Shown here piece by piece: positions 8,412 through 17,049 of a stretch of DNA of 64,000 nucleotides. The stretch covers positions 1-64,000 of the forward strand of contig NZ_CAAJGM010000033.1 of the NCBI RefSeq assembly GCF_900996235.1, given 5' to 3'. This DNA comes from Paraburkholderia sp. BCC1885. GTDB taxonomy: Bacteria > Pseudomonadota > Gammaproteobacteria > Burkholderiales > Burkholderiaceae. The translations under genes and the position numbers were made by a program. The notes under the pieces were generated by a model, which had not been told where the DNA came from, did no database searches, and saw nothing but the letters and a program-made list of their open reading frames with translations. The first letter of the stretch is position 1; each line of letters starts with the position of its first letter.

Positions 8412-8473
8412 TTGACAAGTAACGGCAACACCGATTTATACTTGAGCACGATACTACTTAATTGAGTGCTCAA
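8412..8473 (+). promoter_or_regulatory. Promoter with overlapping palindromic operator
   Basis: TTGACA at 8412-8417 is followed after 19 bases by TATACT at 8437-8442 (or TTTATA at 8435-8440 after 17). The inverted repeat TTGAGCAC (8442-8449) and GTGCTCAA (8466-8473), 16 bases apart, begins at the -10 element and covers the likely transcription start. This is the layout of a repressed promoter for the ORF at 8466 and the SDR at 8884. The regulator is not identified; a TetR- or GntR-type dimer would fit. Confidence 0.55.
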
Positions 8474-8837
8474 TTTGACGCCGCCAGTCCGCGCGTCTGC
8501 TGGAGGCACGCTTCATCTGCTTTCGATTGCGCCGCGATCCACCGCACCGGCATTGACCAAGAGGGCTACAGACGTGCAAGAACCTGTACGCGATGTCTAT
8601 CGTAGCTTCGAAATTCTTCTCGTTCTCAGGCATATTGATGATGGAAGAATCGAAACGACGCTATTCATCAATCCGACCTCCTCCACGCCGCCGGAGCTTG
8701 CGCAAGCATCAAAGCAACTCGGCGCATCGGTTTTGCATGCTCTTGACGCCGCGACGCCCATTACGGACCAGATTGAAGCGGCACATAGGTTCATTGATCA
8801 TCTTATTGTCCACCCCGGGCAAGTCGGCCCGCGCTAG
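8466..8837 (+). CDS. Unrecognised small protein
   Basis: A frame of up to 123 codons between the FAH gene and the SDR gene. I do not recognise it. From about residue 40 onward it looks coding: alternating hydrophobic strands and helices (SFEILLVLRHIDDGRIETTL, then an Ala/Leu-rich helix and IEAAHRFIDHLI), with no frame breaks. The first GTG at 8466 lies inside the operator repeat, so the true start is probably further in, perhaps the GTG near 8574. It ends 46 bases before the SDR, so the two may be co-transcribed. It could also be the remnant of a longer gene. Confidence 0.4.
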   Translation: MLNLTPPVRASAGGTLHLLSIAPRSTAPALTKRATDVQEPVRDVYRSFEILLVLRHIDDGRIETTLFINPTSSTPPELAQASKQLGASVLHALDAATPITDQIEAAHRFIDHLIVHPGQVGPR

Positions 8838-8883
8838 CGCGGACACGATGGAAAGCCATCATATAAAGCTCGGAGAGATAAAA

Positions 8884-9618
8884 ATGAAGAGCGCCGTTAT
8901 TATCGGTGTTGGTCCAGAAAACGGTCTTGGCGGAGCACTATGCAAACGCGTCGCGAGAGAAGGTTACCGCGTGTACGTGGTTGGTCGAACTGAGCAACGG
9001 CTTGCGGCACTGTCACAAGCCATTCGGTCCGCTGGTGGCGAAGCGCAAGAAATGGTGGCCGATGTCACGCAAGAACAGGACGTCGTCAGCCTCTTCGATC
9101 AGGTCATGGCCCAAGGCAATGGAGCCGACGCACCCGATCTAGTCGTATATAACGTTGGCAATAACCGTCGGATCGATTTCCGCGAAATGTCGATGGCTGA
9201 TTTCGACAGCTTCATGCGCACCGGCCCAGTTGGAGCGTTTCTCGTCGGTAGAGAAGTCGCGCGACGTATCGTACCGCTTGGGCGCGGAACCCTGATCTTC
9301 ACCGGTGCGTCGGCAAGTCTGCGAGGCAAGCCCGGCTTTGGTCATTTCTCCGCGGCCAAAGCCGCCGTAAGGATGATCTCTCAAAGTATGGCGCGAGAAT
9401 ATGGGCCACAGGGTCTGCACGTGGCTCACGTGATTATCGACGGCGGAATCGACGGTGAGCGACTGCGAACGCTAAATCCGGACGCAGCAAGCCAACGTGG
9501 AGAAGATGGACTGCTGGATCCAGCGGCAATCGCCGACGCTTATTGGCACATTCACACGCAGCAACGCTCTGCGTGGACGCAGGAACTCGATCTGCGGCCC
9601 TTCAAGGAACAGTTTTAA
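8884..9618 (+). CDS. Atypical short-chain dehydrogenase/reductase (SDR) with Tyr replaced by Phe
   Basis: A 244-residue Rossmann-fold protein with the nucleotide motif GVGPENGLGGA near residues 8-18 and SDR-like helices throughout. The usual NNAG is YNVGNN (residues 89-94). The usual YxxxK active site reads FSAAK, so Phe155 stands in place of the catalytic Tyr while Lys159 is kept. Some SDR subgroups carry this change, so it need not be dead, but a standard carbonyl reductase mechanism is unlikely. The start follows GGAGAGAT at good spacing. It closes the tautomerase-FAH gene set and ends 26 bases before the converging DctA gene. Confidence 0.8.
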   Translation: MKSAVIIGVGPENGLGGALCKRVAREGYRVYVVGRTEQRLAALSQAIRSAGGEAQEMVADVTQEQDVVSLFDQVMAQGNGADAPDLVVYNVGNNRRIDFREMSMADFDSFMRTGPVGAFLVGREVARRIVPLGRGTLIFTGASASLRGKPGFGHFSAAKAAVRMISQSMAREYGPQGLHVAHVIIDGGIDGERLRTLNPDAASQRGEDGLLDPAAIADAYWHIHTQQRSAWTQELDLRPFKEQF

Positions 9619-9644
9619 AAGCTGCGAATATTAGCGTCTCCGCA

Positions 9645-10964
9645 CTACGTTTTATGCTCGGTCGCCGCCGCCGGCAGTTCTGCGCGAGGTTCGTGCGGAA
9701 CTGCCAGGCCACGCCCCAATAGTTCACGAGCCATGACGTCCCGGTCCAGTTCTCCTTCCCAGGCAGACACGACCACCACGGCAACCGCATTGCCAATGAT
9801 ATTCACAAGGGACCGGCACTCAGCCATAAAACGGTCAACACCCAGAATCAAAACCATTGCCGCGACCGGCACAGTAGGCACCACCGAGAGGCTCGCTGCG
9901 AGCGCGACAAAACCGGCGCCGACGACAGCACTCGACCCTTTCGACGTCAGCATGGTGACCGCGAACAACGTCAATTCCTGAGTGGTGGTGAGATCGATGT
10001 TTGTCGCTTGTGCAAGGAACATCACCGCAAGTGTCATGTAGATATTCGCGCCATCCAGGTTGAACGAATATCCGGTGGGGACCACCAGTCCAACCACAGC
10101 TTTTGAACAACCCAACCGCTCGAGTTTCTGCATAAGCTGCGGCAGTGCCGCTTCCGACGTACTCGTCCCCAGTACAATGAACAGTTCCTCCTTAAGGTAC
10201 GCAAGAAAGCGGAAGACGTTGAATCCCGTCAAGCGGGCAATGGTGCCAAGAACTACCGCTACGAACGCGAACGCTGTCAGATAGAAAACACCAATCAGTT
10301 TCAGCAGCGGGACCAGCGAGCCAATGCCATACTTCCCAACCGTAAAGGCAATCGCACCGAATGCCCCGATGGGTGCGGCCTTCGTAATGATCGTGACAAG
10401 CGAGAAGAAAACGTTCGACAGTTTCTCGATGGCAACGGTAATGCTCTGCACCTTCTCACCTGCGGCAGACAGCGCAATGCCGAACATCACCGAGACGAAC
10501 AGAATTGGCAAGGTGTCGCCTTTTGCGAACGCGTCGAAAAACGAGCTGGGAATAATCGCAAGAAGAAAGCCTGCGACACCATCAAGATGTTTCGCCTGAG
10601 TTACAAAGCCCGAAACTGCATGGGGATCTAACGACGACAGCGACACGTTGAAGCCGGCACCGGGTCGAAGAAAATGGCCGGATATCAAACCGACTGCCAG
10701 CGCCATGGCTGAAACGACCTCAAAGTAGACGAGCGCCTTCCCACCAACCCGCCCCACTTTCCTGAGATCGCCCATACTCGTGATACCGGTGACGACCGTA
10801 CAGAATATGACCGGACCAATCACCATTCGGATGAGCTTGATAAACCCGTCACCAAACGGCTTCATCGCCATCGCATATGATGGGTAGAAGTGACCGAGTA
10901 CGATGCCTAATGCAATCGCAAACAGCACCTGGAGATACAACAGCTTGTATAACGGTTGTTTCAT
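9645..10964 (-). CDS. dctA: C4-dicarboxylate transporter, DctA (DAACS) family
   Basis: A 439-residue cation:dicarboxylate symporter of the inner membrane, the usual DctA length. Family signatures are present: [17 protein letters not shown] text near residue 45, the serine-rich re-entrant loop [13 protein letters not shown], the [11 protein letters not shown] segment and [12 protein letters not shown]. DctA imports succinate, fumarate, malate and related acids. The ATG at 10964 is chosen because it gives the family N-terminus [14 protein letters not shown] and follows GAGG; the frame stays open 45 codons further without similarity. No DctBD sensor pair is nearby, so it may serve the surrounding organic-acid modules rather than being the main dicarboxylate carrier. 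A paralogue elsewhere in the genome is likely. Confidence 0.88.
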   Translation of the reverse strand: MKQPLYKLLYLQVLFAIALGIVLGHFYPSYAMAMKPFGDGFIKLIRMVIGPVIFCTVVTGITSMGDLRKVGRVGGKALVYFEVVSAMALAVGLISGHFLRPGAGFNVSLSSLDPHAVSGFVTQAKHLDGVAGFLLAIIPSSFFDAFAKGDTLPILFVSVMFGIALSAAGEKVQSITVAIEKLSNVFFSLVTIITKAAPIGAFGAIAFTVGKYGIGSLVPLLKLIGVFYLTAFAFVAVVLGTIARLTGFNVFRFLAYLKEELFIVLGTSTSEAALPQLMQKLERLGCSKAVVGLVVPTGYSFNLDGANIYMTLAVMFLAQATNIDLTTTQELTLFAVTMLTSKGSSAVVGAGFVALAASLSVVPTVPVAAMVLILGVDRFMAECRSLVNIIGNAVAVVVVSAWEGELDRDVMARELLGRGLAVPHEPRAELPAAATEHKT

Positions 10965-11204
10965 GGGTGTCGTCCTCACATTCCCTGCCGCTGATTGCGC
11001 GTGTGGACTTGTTGGCGAGGCGCACAACCTGCCCTCACCAACTGAACGGCTACGTCGCATTTTTCTTTGGCTTGCCGGTGTCATAGGCGGCTGAACCAAC
11101 GCGGCTAAACCATTCAGCCTTTTACGCGCACAACAGGGCGACCGGCTAGCGAACGCAAGCCGGCTCCGTCAGTCAAATTAATCAGTATTTCGGATAGCGA
11201 AGTA

Positions 11205-11600
11205 TTATTCGCTGCGTTCGTCCGCAATCCAGTTTTTGTTAAAGCCACCCAGCAGCGGGTGATACATTTCATCACCTGAATGCTGCGTGAACTCGACGTT
11301 CAGCCGGTTTGTCTTTAGACCAAGCAACTCCACGCATGCTTCGATCAACTGCCGGGCAACTTCCGCGCGTTGCTCGATGGGACGGCCCTTGCGAATGTCC
11401 AGCATCATGATCGCGGCTTCGTCTGGTTCATCGTTAGTGCAACGCCACACGCCGCCCTTACCAACTTCCCGAATCGCCACCGTGATGATGTTGGCATTGA
11501 CTTTCATCACGTCCGAATAGATTTGACCGATTCTCTTCGCGGCCGCCTTCTTCTGTTCCGGCGTGTACTCGTAGGGTACGTCAAGCTGCAGATATGGCAT
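11205..11600 (-). CDS. Tautomerase-superfamily protein (third in the window)
   Basis: A 131-residue protein beginning Met-Pro, so Pro1 is available for catalysis. The strand-helix pattern YLQLDVPYEYTPEQKKAAAK and the basic segment MLDIRKGRPIEQR fit the double-length tautomerase fold. It is distinct from the cis-CaaD-like and MSAD-like proteins and lacks their specific residue sets, so no substrate can be assigned. The start at 11600 follows GAGG at five bases; the longer frame to 11699 adds non-family sequence. It sits alone, minus strand, upstream of dctA with a 240-base gap. Confidence 0.75.
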   Translation of the reverse strand: MPYLQLDVPYEYTPEQKKAAAKRIGQIYSDVMKVNANIITVAIREVGKGGVWRCTNDEPDEAAIMMLDIRKGRPIEQRAEVARQLIEACVELLGLKTNRLNVEFTQHSGDEMYHPLLGGFNKNWIADERSE

Positions 11601-11834
11601 AGGTTCCTCAACTGAATAGTTAGGTCGACGCAAAACCGCTTCGTCGTCCGTTTGAAAACATGCGATTGGGTATCGTGGGCAACCACGCGTAGCGCCCACA
11701 TTCCGACAATCGCACTTCTGGAAATTTTCCCGGCATTATCCGCGCGGTGACGTCTCCTGTTCGATCGTCCCGCCGGCAAGCACGAGTTGGCGTAGTTCTC
11801 TGGACAAACCTCAGACAATTCCATTGCATGCCCG

Positions 11835-12914
11835 TCACCCCATAACAATTGCTGTTTCGGCTTCGCGGCTATCTGCGATTCGCTTGCCAGGACGGTTGGG
11901 GGAAGCGGGAAGCTCGCCGTCGCGTTCACGAAGAAGCTTGCCGCCTTCCACCGTCGCGTGCACAGACGGCTTGACTCCGTTCTTGTACGCGGTCACTTCG
12001 GCGAGGATCGAGACAGCAATCTCCGGCGGCGTTTTGCTGCCGATGTAAAGACCGGCCGGCCCGCGGAGACGACCTAGCTCCTCGCCCGACACATCGAACA
12101 GCTTGAGCCGTTCACGGCGTGCCGCATTATTTCGCCTGGATCCGAGCGCACCGACGTAAAAAGCAGGAGTCTTCAGCGCTTCCATCAGCGCAAGGTCGTC
12201 CAACTTGGGATCGTGAGTCAGAGCGATAACCGCGCAACGTTCGTCAAGCCTCATGTCGAGAACCGTATCGTCCGGCATGGAATGTACGACTCGCACTCCG
12301 GCAACAGCCCAGTCGTGCGTGTATTCTTCTCTCGGATCGCAAACCGTGATTTGATAGTCGAGACCTGAGGCAATCATGCAAAGGTAACGGGACAAGTCTC
12401 CAGCGCCGATCACAAGCATTCGATAACGAGGACCAAGCACCGTTTTCAATGTTTTTCCCTCAAACGACAGCGCAAAATCTCTGCTTGCGGCCGATATGCG
12501 CGCAATGCCTGTCGCCATGTCTAGCATGCGGCTCACCAGCAGGCCGTTGTCGAGAGCGCTGAGCAATTCGCCGATACCGCTTCGTTCGCGGGACAAAGGC
12601 TCAAGGACTAATTGAATGGTGCCGCCGCATGGCAGACCGAATCGTCTGGCTTCCTCGGCGGTGACCCCATACGTGACGGCTTCCGGATAACGCGGCCGTA
12701 TGGTGCGCGCGCGCACACGTGCTATCAGGTCGTCTTCAATGCAGCCGCCAGAAACTGAGCCGACGACACGACCGTCTCCACGCAACGCGAGCATTGCGCC
12801 TTCTGGACGTGGTGACGATCCCCATGTCTTTACGACCGTTGCAAGCAAGACCTCGCGGCCTTCCTCCAGCCAGCGCAAGCTCGTCCTGATTACATCCAAA
12901 TCGACGCTGTTCAC
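11835..12914 (-). CDS. XdhC/CoxI-family molybdenum hydroxylase maturation protein
   Basis: A 359-residue protein with the two usual parts: an N-terminal XdhC domain (residues 1-110, with WGSSPRPEGAML and GSVSGGCIEDDL) and a C-terminal Rossmann-type domain (from about 165, with MLVIGAGDLSRYL and ALTHDPKLDDLALMEAL, then FYVGALGSRRN). Family members bind molybdenum cofactor, promote its sulfuration and hand it to xanthine-dehydrogenase-type enzymes. The only such enzyme in the window is the periplasmic hydroxylase at 21.5-25.6 kb, about nine kilobases away, so a working link is plausible but not shown. No MobA-like partner is adjacent. Confidence 0.85.
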   Translation of the reverse strand: MNSVDLDVIRTSLRWLEEGREVLLATVVKTWGSSPRPEGAMLALRGDGRVVGSVSGGCIEDDLIARVRARTIRPRYPEAVTYGVTAEEARRFGLPCGGTIQLVLEPLSRERSGIGELLSALDNGLLVSRMLDMATGIARISAASRDFALSFEGKTLKTVLGPRYRMLVIGAGDLSRYLCMIASGLDYQITVCDPREEYTHDWAVAGVRVVHSMPDDTVLDMRLDERCAVIALTHDPKLDDLALMEALKTPAFYVGALGSRRNNAARRERLKLFDVSGEELGRLRGPAGLYIGSKTPPEIAVSILAEVTAYKNGVKPSVHATVEGGKLLRERDGELPASPNRPGKRIADSREAETAIVMG

Positions 12915-13071
12915 GGCAATCTCTCACATCCAAAGAAACTGTCCTACGCGGCGAACCACTGGGGTTTTCAGTCGAAAAACTCCGTGTCACCGTGATCAGG
13001 ATCGCATTGACAAGTGCATTCGCGTCAACTTAAAACGACGCTCATTTGCCGGCCCAAAGGAACATTTCACG

Positions 13072-13125
13072 CAAAAAGTGCCGGGACCGAAGCCCCGGCC
13101 ATGCTTTAGCCGCTTAAGGCTAAAG
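13072..13125 (-). terminator. Double hairpin with T-run after the exported DJ-1 gene
   Basis: On the minus strand, a first hairpin CTTTAGCC-N6-GGCTAAAG (13104-13125) is followed by GCCGGG-N8-CCCGGC (13080-13099) and then ACTTTTT (about 13079-13073). The second hairpin plus T-run is a good intrinsic terminator for the gene ending at 13144. Confidence 0.7.
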
Positions 13126-13143
13126 ACAGGAGCGCTCTAAAAC

Positions 13144-14019
13144 TTACTTCGACGCCTGCTCATTCAACTTCGCAACCAGCGCGTCGCCCAATGCATGGTC
13201 CGAGAACGGTTGTTGACCCGTTACCAGTTCACGATCGACGACAACGTTGCTTTGCCACGCCGCGGCGTTCTGAACGTTCGCACCAGCCTTCGCCAATGCT
13301 TCATCGGTATAGAACTGGACCTGGCCGCCCAACGGCTTGCCCTCGCCCTCAAGCTGCTTTTCTTCCGCGCTCGAAAACACCGTCACCTTGTAACCGGCAT
13401 AAGGCCACCCCTGCTTGAGATTGTCGATCGACGCGCCGTCGTCAGCGATCAATGCCTTATCGAAAGCAACCGGGTCCTTCATCGTCGACAGCAATGCGAT
13501 CGGGCCGTGGCAGATAATGGCAGTCGGACGACCGCTATCGTGGAAACTAACAAGGATCTTGCCGAGGTTTTTGTCCTTCAGCAGATCTTGCATCGGCGCG
13601 TGACCGCCCGGCATGAACAGGCCGACGTAACCTTGCGTTCCCTTGGCCGCGACCGTTGCGAGCTTCATCGGATGTTTGATCCCGTTGAAGCTGTCGACAA
13701 ACTTAAGCGCGTCTTGACGCTTTGCGTCGTCACCGCCAAAGAACATCTTATTGTTGGAATTTTCGTCCATCGACGGCGTGTCGCCCTTCGGATTGACGAA
13801 TACAGGTGTATAACCCGCATCGACGATCGCCTTGAGCGGGGTCGCCAGTTCGTTCAGATAGTAGCCGGTCTTGTATGTCTTGCCATCACGGAGATCCAGC
13901 ACGTGAGCACTCGAAAGCACCACCAGAACCTTACCGTGAGACTGTGCCGAAGCAACCGTCGGAACAGCCGTAGCAATTCCCAGCGCCAGAATGAGTCCGC
14001 TCATTTTCTTCAAGTTCAT
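13144..14019 (-). CDS. Exported DJ-1/PfpI-family protein
   Basis: A 291-residue class I glutamine-amidotransferase-like protein with an N-terminal signal peptide (MNLKKMSGLILALGIATAV, likely cut after ASA at residue 25), so it acts in the periplasm. The nucleophile elbow is AIICHGPIAL with Cys170 followed by His171, as in Hsp31/DJ-1 relatives; these act as chaperones, glyoxalases or deglycases. Most DJ-1 relatives are cytoplasmic, so the signal peptide is notable. The start at 14019 follows AAGGTG. It precedes a clear terminator and lies near a regulator carrying a DJ-1-like domain (14978-15922), though no direct link is shown. Confidence 0.8.
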   Translation of the reverse strand: MNLKKMSGLILALGIATAVPTVASAQSHGKVLVVLSSAHVLDLRDGKTYKTGYYLNELATPLKAIVDAGYTPVFVNPKGDTPSMDENSNNKMFFGGDDAKRQDALKFVDSFNGIKHPMKLATVAAKGTQGYVGLFMPGGHAPMQDLLKDKNLGKILVSFHDSGRPTAIICHGPIALLSTMKDPVAFDKALIADDGASIDNLKQGWPYAGYKVTVFSSAEEKQLEGEGKPLGGQVQFYTDEALAKAGANVQNAAAWQSNVVVDRELVTGQQPFSDHALGDALVAKLNEQASK

Positions 14020-14135
14020 GAATTTCACCTTTGCGTTTAAATTAGGATTACTGTTTAAATATAAAAATCTACATGACTTCAATATCTATCCATCTGGACC
14101 GTTTTCCTCGTTGGCGCCCGCGCCCCTGCCGGGAC

Positions 14136-14849
14136 TTAGCAGTACCGAGGCGAGGCCATCGACACGAACTCGCCCCGATCAAATCCAGCCAAAGCCGTCC
14201 GTACCATATCCTCCGTTGCCGTCGCGGTGCTTCGCGGCCCCGTTGAGACTTCGTAGCCAGTGAGGTCCGTAATCCTTCGGTACCTGGATTGCGGCAACAC
14301 CACCTGAAGCCTGATTCCCTGATCGGCAAAATCCTGATGCACCGATTTGGAGTACGCCAAAACATAAGCTGCAATCGCCTCGCACATCCCGCTCCGACAC
14401 TCAGGATGTGCCGATGCGACTGAAGCCACCTGAATGATCGTCCCGTTACCGCGCGCCGCGAATGCCGGTGCCACCGCCACGGTAAATCGTGTCAAAGCAG
14501 CCAGATTTACCGCTATAACCTGACTGATCTGATGTGCGTCCGCATTTGCCGTTAGCGCGGTGGCGCCGATACCTGCGTTGTTCACGAGCATGGTTATGCT
14601 CGAATCAGTACGCAGAAGTGACTCAACGTTCTGCACGTCAGCCTGCAAAGAGAGATCTGCCTGGATCACCTCGAAACTACGCCCCGTCTTGTCCGTCAAC
14701 TGGCTTGCGAGCGTATTCATTCGCGCCCGATTACGTGAAATCATGATCACGTCATATCCGCGATCAGCAAGCTGTTCCGCGTAGCACGCACCAACGCCGG
14801 TTGAGGCGCCGGTGACGACCGCAGTTCCCTTGCTGATCACTTCAATCAA
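14136..14849 (-). pseudogene. Degenerate SDR lacking catalytic Tyr and Lys
   Basis: A 237-codon frame closely related to the intact SDR at 16169-16969. It keeps TGASTGVG, NNAG and the central Ser region. Where the paralogue has the active-site YSASK, the aligned residues here are CEAIA, so both Tyr and Lys are gone. The following PG motif is also lost and the C-terminus is about 30 residues short, ending SPRYC. The best start is a TTG at 14849, seven bases after GGAG. It is most simply a decaying duplicate, though a non-catalytic role cannot be excluded. It is divergent from the GlxA-type regulator. Confidence 0.65.
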
Positions 14850-14977
14850 GACGTATCTCCGAAGCACCTTGGCTAATGACTAAGCGTGAACGAATCTTAG
14901 TTTTATGCCATCATCTTCTCAATGACGTAGATGCCACGTTTCCTGCCATCGACGTTTTCCCCAATCCGGAGGTTGTC

Positions 14978-15922
14978 ATGCACAAGGTCGGACTCGTCGT
15001 CTATCCCAACTTTCAGTCGCTCGGGCTCGCCGTCACCACGGTGTTCGAGTACGCCAACATCATGAGCGGCGAGCAGATCTACGAGCTTTCGCTCGTGTCG
15101 GAGCTGGGCGGACTTGTTAAGTCATCCCAGGGCTTTTCGGTCGAGACCCATTCATTCGTGCGCCGCAAATTCGATACGTTGATCGTGACCGGCGACAACG
15201 AAACGGCGAAGCCAAGCGAAGGACTCAAGGTATATCTGCGCGCGGCGAGCCGTCATAGCCGCCGGGTTTGCGCGATTTGCACCGGCGCCTTTGTGCTTGC
15301 TGAGGCAGGTTTGCTGGACGGACGTCGAGCGACGACACACTGGCAGTTCGCCAGGACGTTTCAGCGCACCTACCCGAACGTTCAAATGGAAGAAGACCGC
15401 ATCTTCATGATCGACGGGCATATCTGGACCTCCGCGGGCATGAGCGCCGGCGTCGACCTGGCACTCGCACTCGTCGAAAAGGATCTCGGTCAGCAAATCG
15501 CTCGCGACATTGCGCGCAAGCTCGTCGTATCTCATCGACGGGCCGGCGGCCAGTCCCAGTACTCGGCCTTGCTGGAGCTCGACGCCAAGTCTGACCGCGT
15601 GCAAACCGCGCTGGCTTACGCGAGGGAACACCTGACGGCAGAGCTGTCGGTGGAAGAACTGGCCGAAGCCGCTAACCTCAGCCCCCGGCAGTTCAGCCGG
15701 GTTTTCCGCGAAGAGACCGGTCAGTCGCCCGCGAAGGCGGTGGAGCGTCTTCGTGTCGAAGCCGCCAGAACAATGATGGAAACGGGCCGTCATCCGATCG
15801 ACAGGATCGCGCGGGAAACAGGCTTCGGGGACCGCGAGCGTATGCGTCGTGCGTTTCTGCGCGCATTCGGCCAGCCTCCGCAATCGATTCAGCGAACCGC
15901 CGCGCCCGCCGTCACAGCGTGA
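14978..15922 (+). CDS. GlxA-type AraC-family transcriptional regulator with DJ-1/PfpI-like domain
   Basis: A 314-residue regulator. Residues 1-165 form a DJ-1/PfpI-like sensor domain (KVGLVVYPNFQSLGLA, then CAICTGAFVLAEAGLLDGRR), and residues 220-305 form a double helix-turn-helix AraC domain (LSVEELAEAANLSPRQFSRV, and IDRIARETGFGDRERMRRAF). The start at 14978 is set by an excellent GGAGG five bases upstream; the open frame from 14876 is upstream DNA. Such regulators usually activate neighbouring catabolic genes. The intact SDR follows 246 bases downstream, so that gene is the likely target. The effector is unknown. Confidence 0.88.
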   Translation: MHKVGLVVYPNFQSLGLAVTTVFEYANIMSGEQIYELSLVSELGGLVKSSQGFSVETHSFVRRKFDTLIVTGDNETAKPSEGLKVYLRAASRHSRRVCAICTGAFVLAEAGLLDGRRATTHWQFARTFQRTYPNVQMEEDRIFMIDGHIWTSAGMSAGVDLALALVEKDLGQQIARDIARKLVVSHRRAGGQSQYSALLELDAKSDRVQTALAYAREHLTAELSVEELAEAANLSPRQFSRVFREETGQSPAKAVERLRVEAARTMMETGRHPIDRIARETGFGDRERMRRAFLRAFGQPPQSIQRTAAPAVTA

Positions 15923-16168
15923 CGCGCGCCCGTTTCCAGCCAGCGCTGCTTGATGGAAGCTGGCCTATCTACTGGTTTGAACTGAACGCCGCTCCTCATT
16001 TGCAGCGACGGGACGGCACTCTCCTCCGGACCACCGCGCCCCCGTTTCCAGCCGCATTTTTACGCAATGGCCGGAATCGTGGTGTATATGACATTTGCGA
16101 CGATGCCGAGCGGGCGTATCTTTCGTCTCGAAGTCGATATCCATCGGCCGAAAATCCAGGAGAAAACC

Positions 16169-16969
16169 ATGAGCAATTCCAAGGGCACTGCCCTCATTAC
16201 AGGCGCGTCGACCGGCATCGGCGCCGTTTACGCGGACCGTCTCGCGAAGCGCGGCTATGACCTCATTCTGGTCGCGCGCAACGAAGAACGACTGAAAGCA
16301 TTGTCCGCCCGTCTGGCCAGCGAATCGGGCCGTTCGGTGAAGTACCTCGCCGAAGACCTGAACGATAAAGCCGCGGTCCGCCGCGTTGAGGCTGTGCTCC
16401 GCGATGACGCGAGCATCACCATGCTCGTGAACAATGCCGGCGTCGGTTCGGTCAACTCGATTCTGGCGGGCGATGTCGACACGATGGAAGACATGATCGC
16501 CCTCAATATCACGGCTCTGACTCGTCTGACCTATGCGGTCGCTCCTGCATTCGTGGCGCGCGGCACGGGTACGATCGTCAACATCGCGTCGGTGGTGGGT
16601 ATCGCGGTTGAAATGCTGAATGGCGTTTACAGCGCGTCGAAGTCGTATGTCATCAGCTTCGGCCACGCGCTGCAACGTGATCTGGCCGAAAAGGGTGTGC
16701 GCGTGCAGTCCGTGCTGCCGGGCGCTACGGCAACCGAATTCTGGGACGTCGCCGGTTACCCGAACCAGAAGACCTCGCCGGTTACGATGTCGGCAGCCGA
16801 CCTCGTCGACGCTGCACTGGCAGGTCTCGATGCGGGCGAAATCGTCACGATTCCGGGGCTACACGACGCGCAAGACTGGGACCGTTGGGAAGCGGACCGC
16901 CGCGCGATCTCGAAGAAATTCGGCAATTCGGCGCCGGCGGCTCGTTACGGCATCGCTGCGAGCAAGTAA
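16169..16969 (+). CDS. Short-chain dehydrogenase/reductase (SDR)
   Basis: A 266-residue classical SDR with all catalytic parts: TGASTGIG (residues 11-18), NNAG (88-91), Asn113, Ser141 and YSASK (Tyr154, Lys158), then PGATATEFW. It oxidises or reduces a hydroxyl or carbonyl using NAD(P)(H). The substrate is not apparent; relatives are often annotated as DltE-like or as oxidoreductases of unknown role. The start follows AGGAG at six bases, and the frame extending to 16067 is not conserved. It lies downstream of the GlxA-type regulator and has a decayed paralogue at 14136-14849. Confidence 0.88.
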   Translation: MSNSKGTALITGASTGIGAVYADRLAKRGYDLILVARNEERLKALSARLASESGRSVKYLAEDLNDKAAVRRVEAVLRDDASITMLVNNAGVGSVNSILAGDVDTMEDMIALNITALTRLTYAVAPAFVARGTGTIVNIASVVGIAVEMLNGVYSASKSYVISFGHALQRDLAEKGVRVQSVLPGATATEFWDVAGYPNQKTSPVTMSAADLVDAALAGLDAGEIVTIPGLHDAQDWDRWEADRRAISKKFGNSAPAARYGIAASK

Positions 16970-16975
16970 GTATCC

Positions 16976-17037
16976 GCCTGGCTTAGGCCAGGCTCAAAGC
17001 GCCGTCGTCCCGGCCAGAAAGTACGGGCGACGGCGCT
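16976..17037. terminator. Two strong hairpins between convergent genes
   Basis: GCCTGGC-TTAG-GCCAGGC (16976-16993) and AGCGCCGTCG...CGACGGCGCT (16998-17007 with 17028-17037) lie between the SDR and LysR stop codons. There is no T-run, so they are probably a bidirectional end-of-transcript structure rather than a textbook terminator. Confidence 0.45.
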
Positions 17038-17049
17038 AGGTGACACTTA

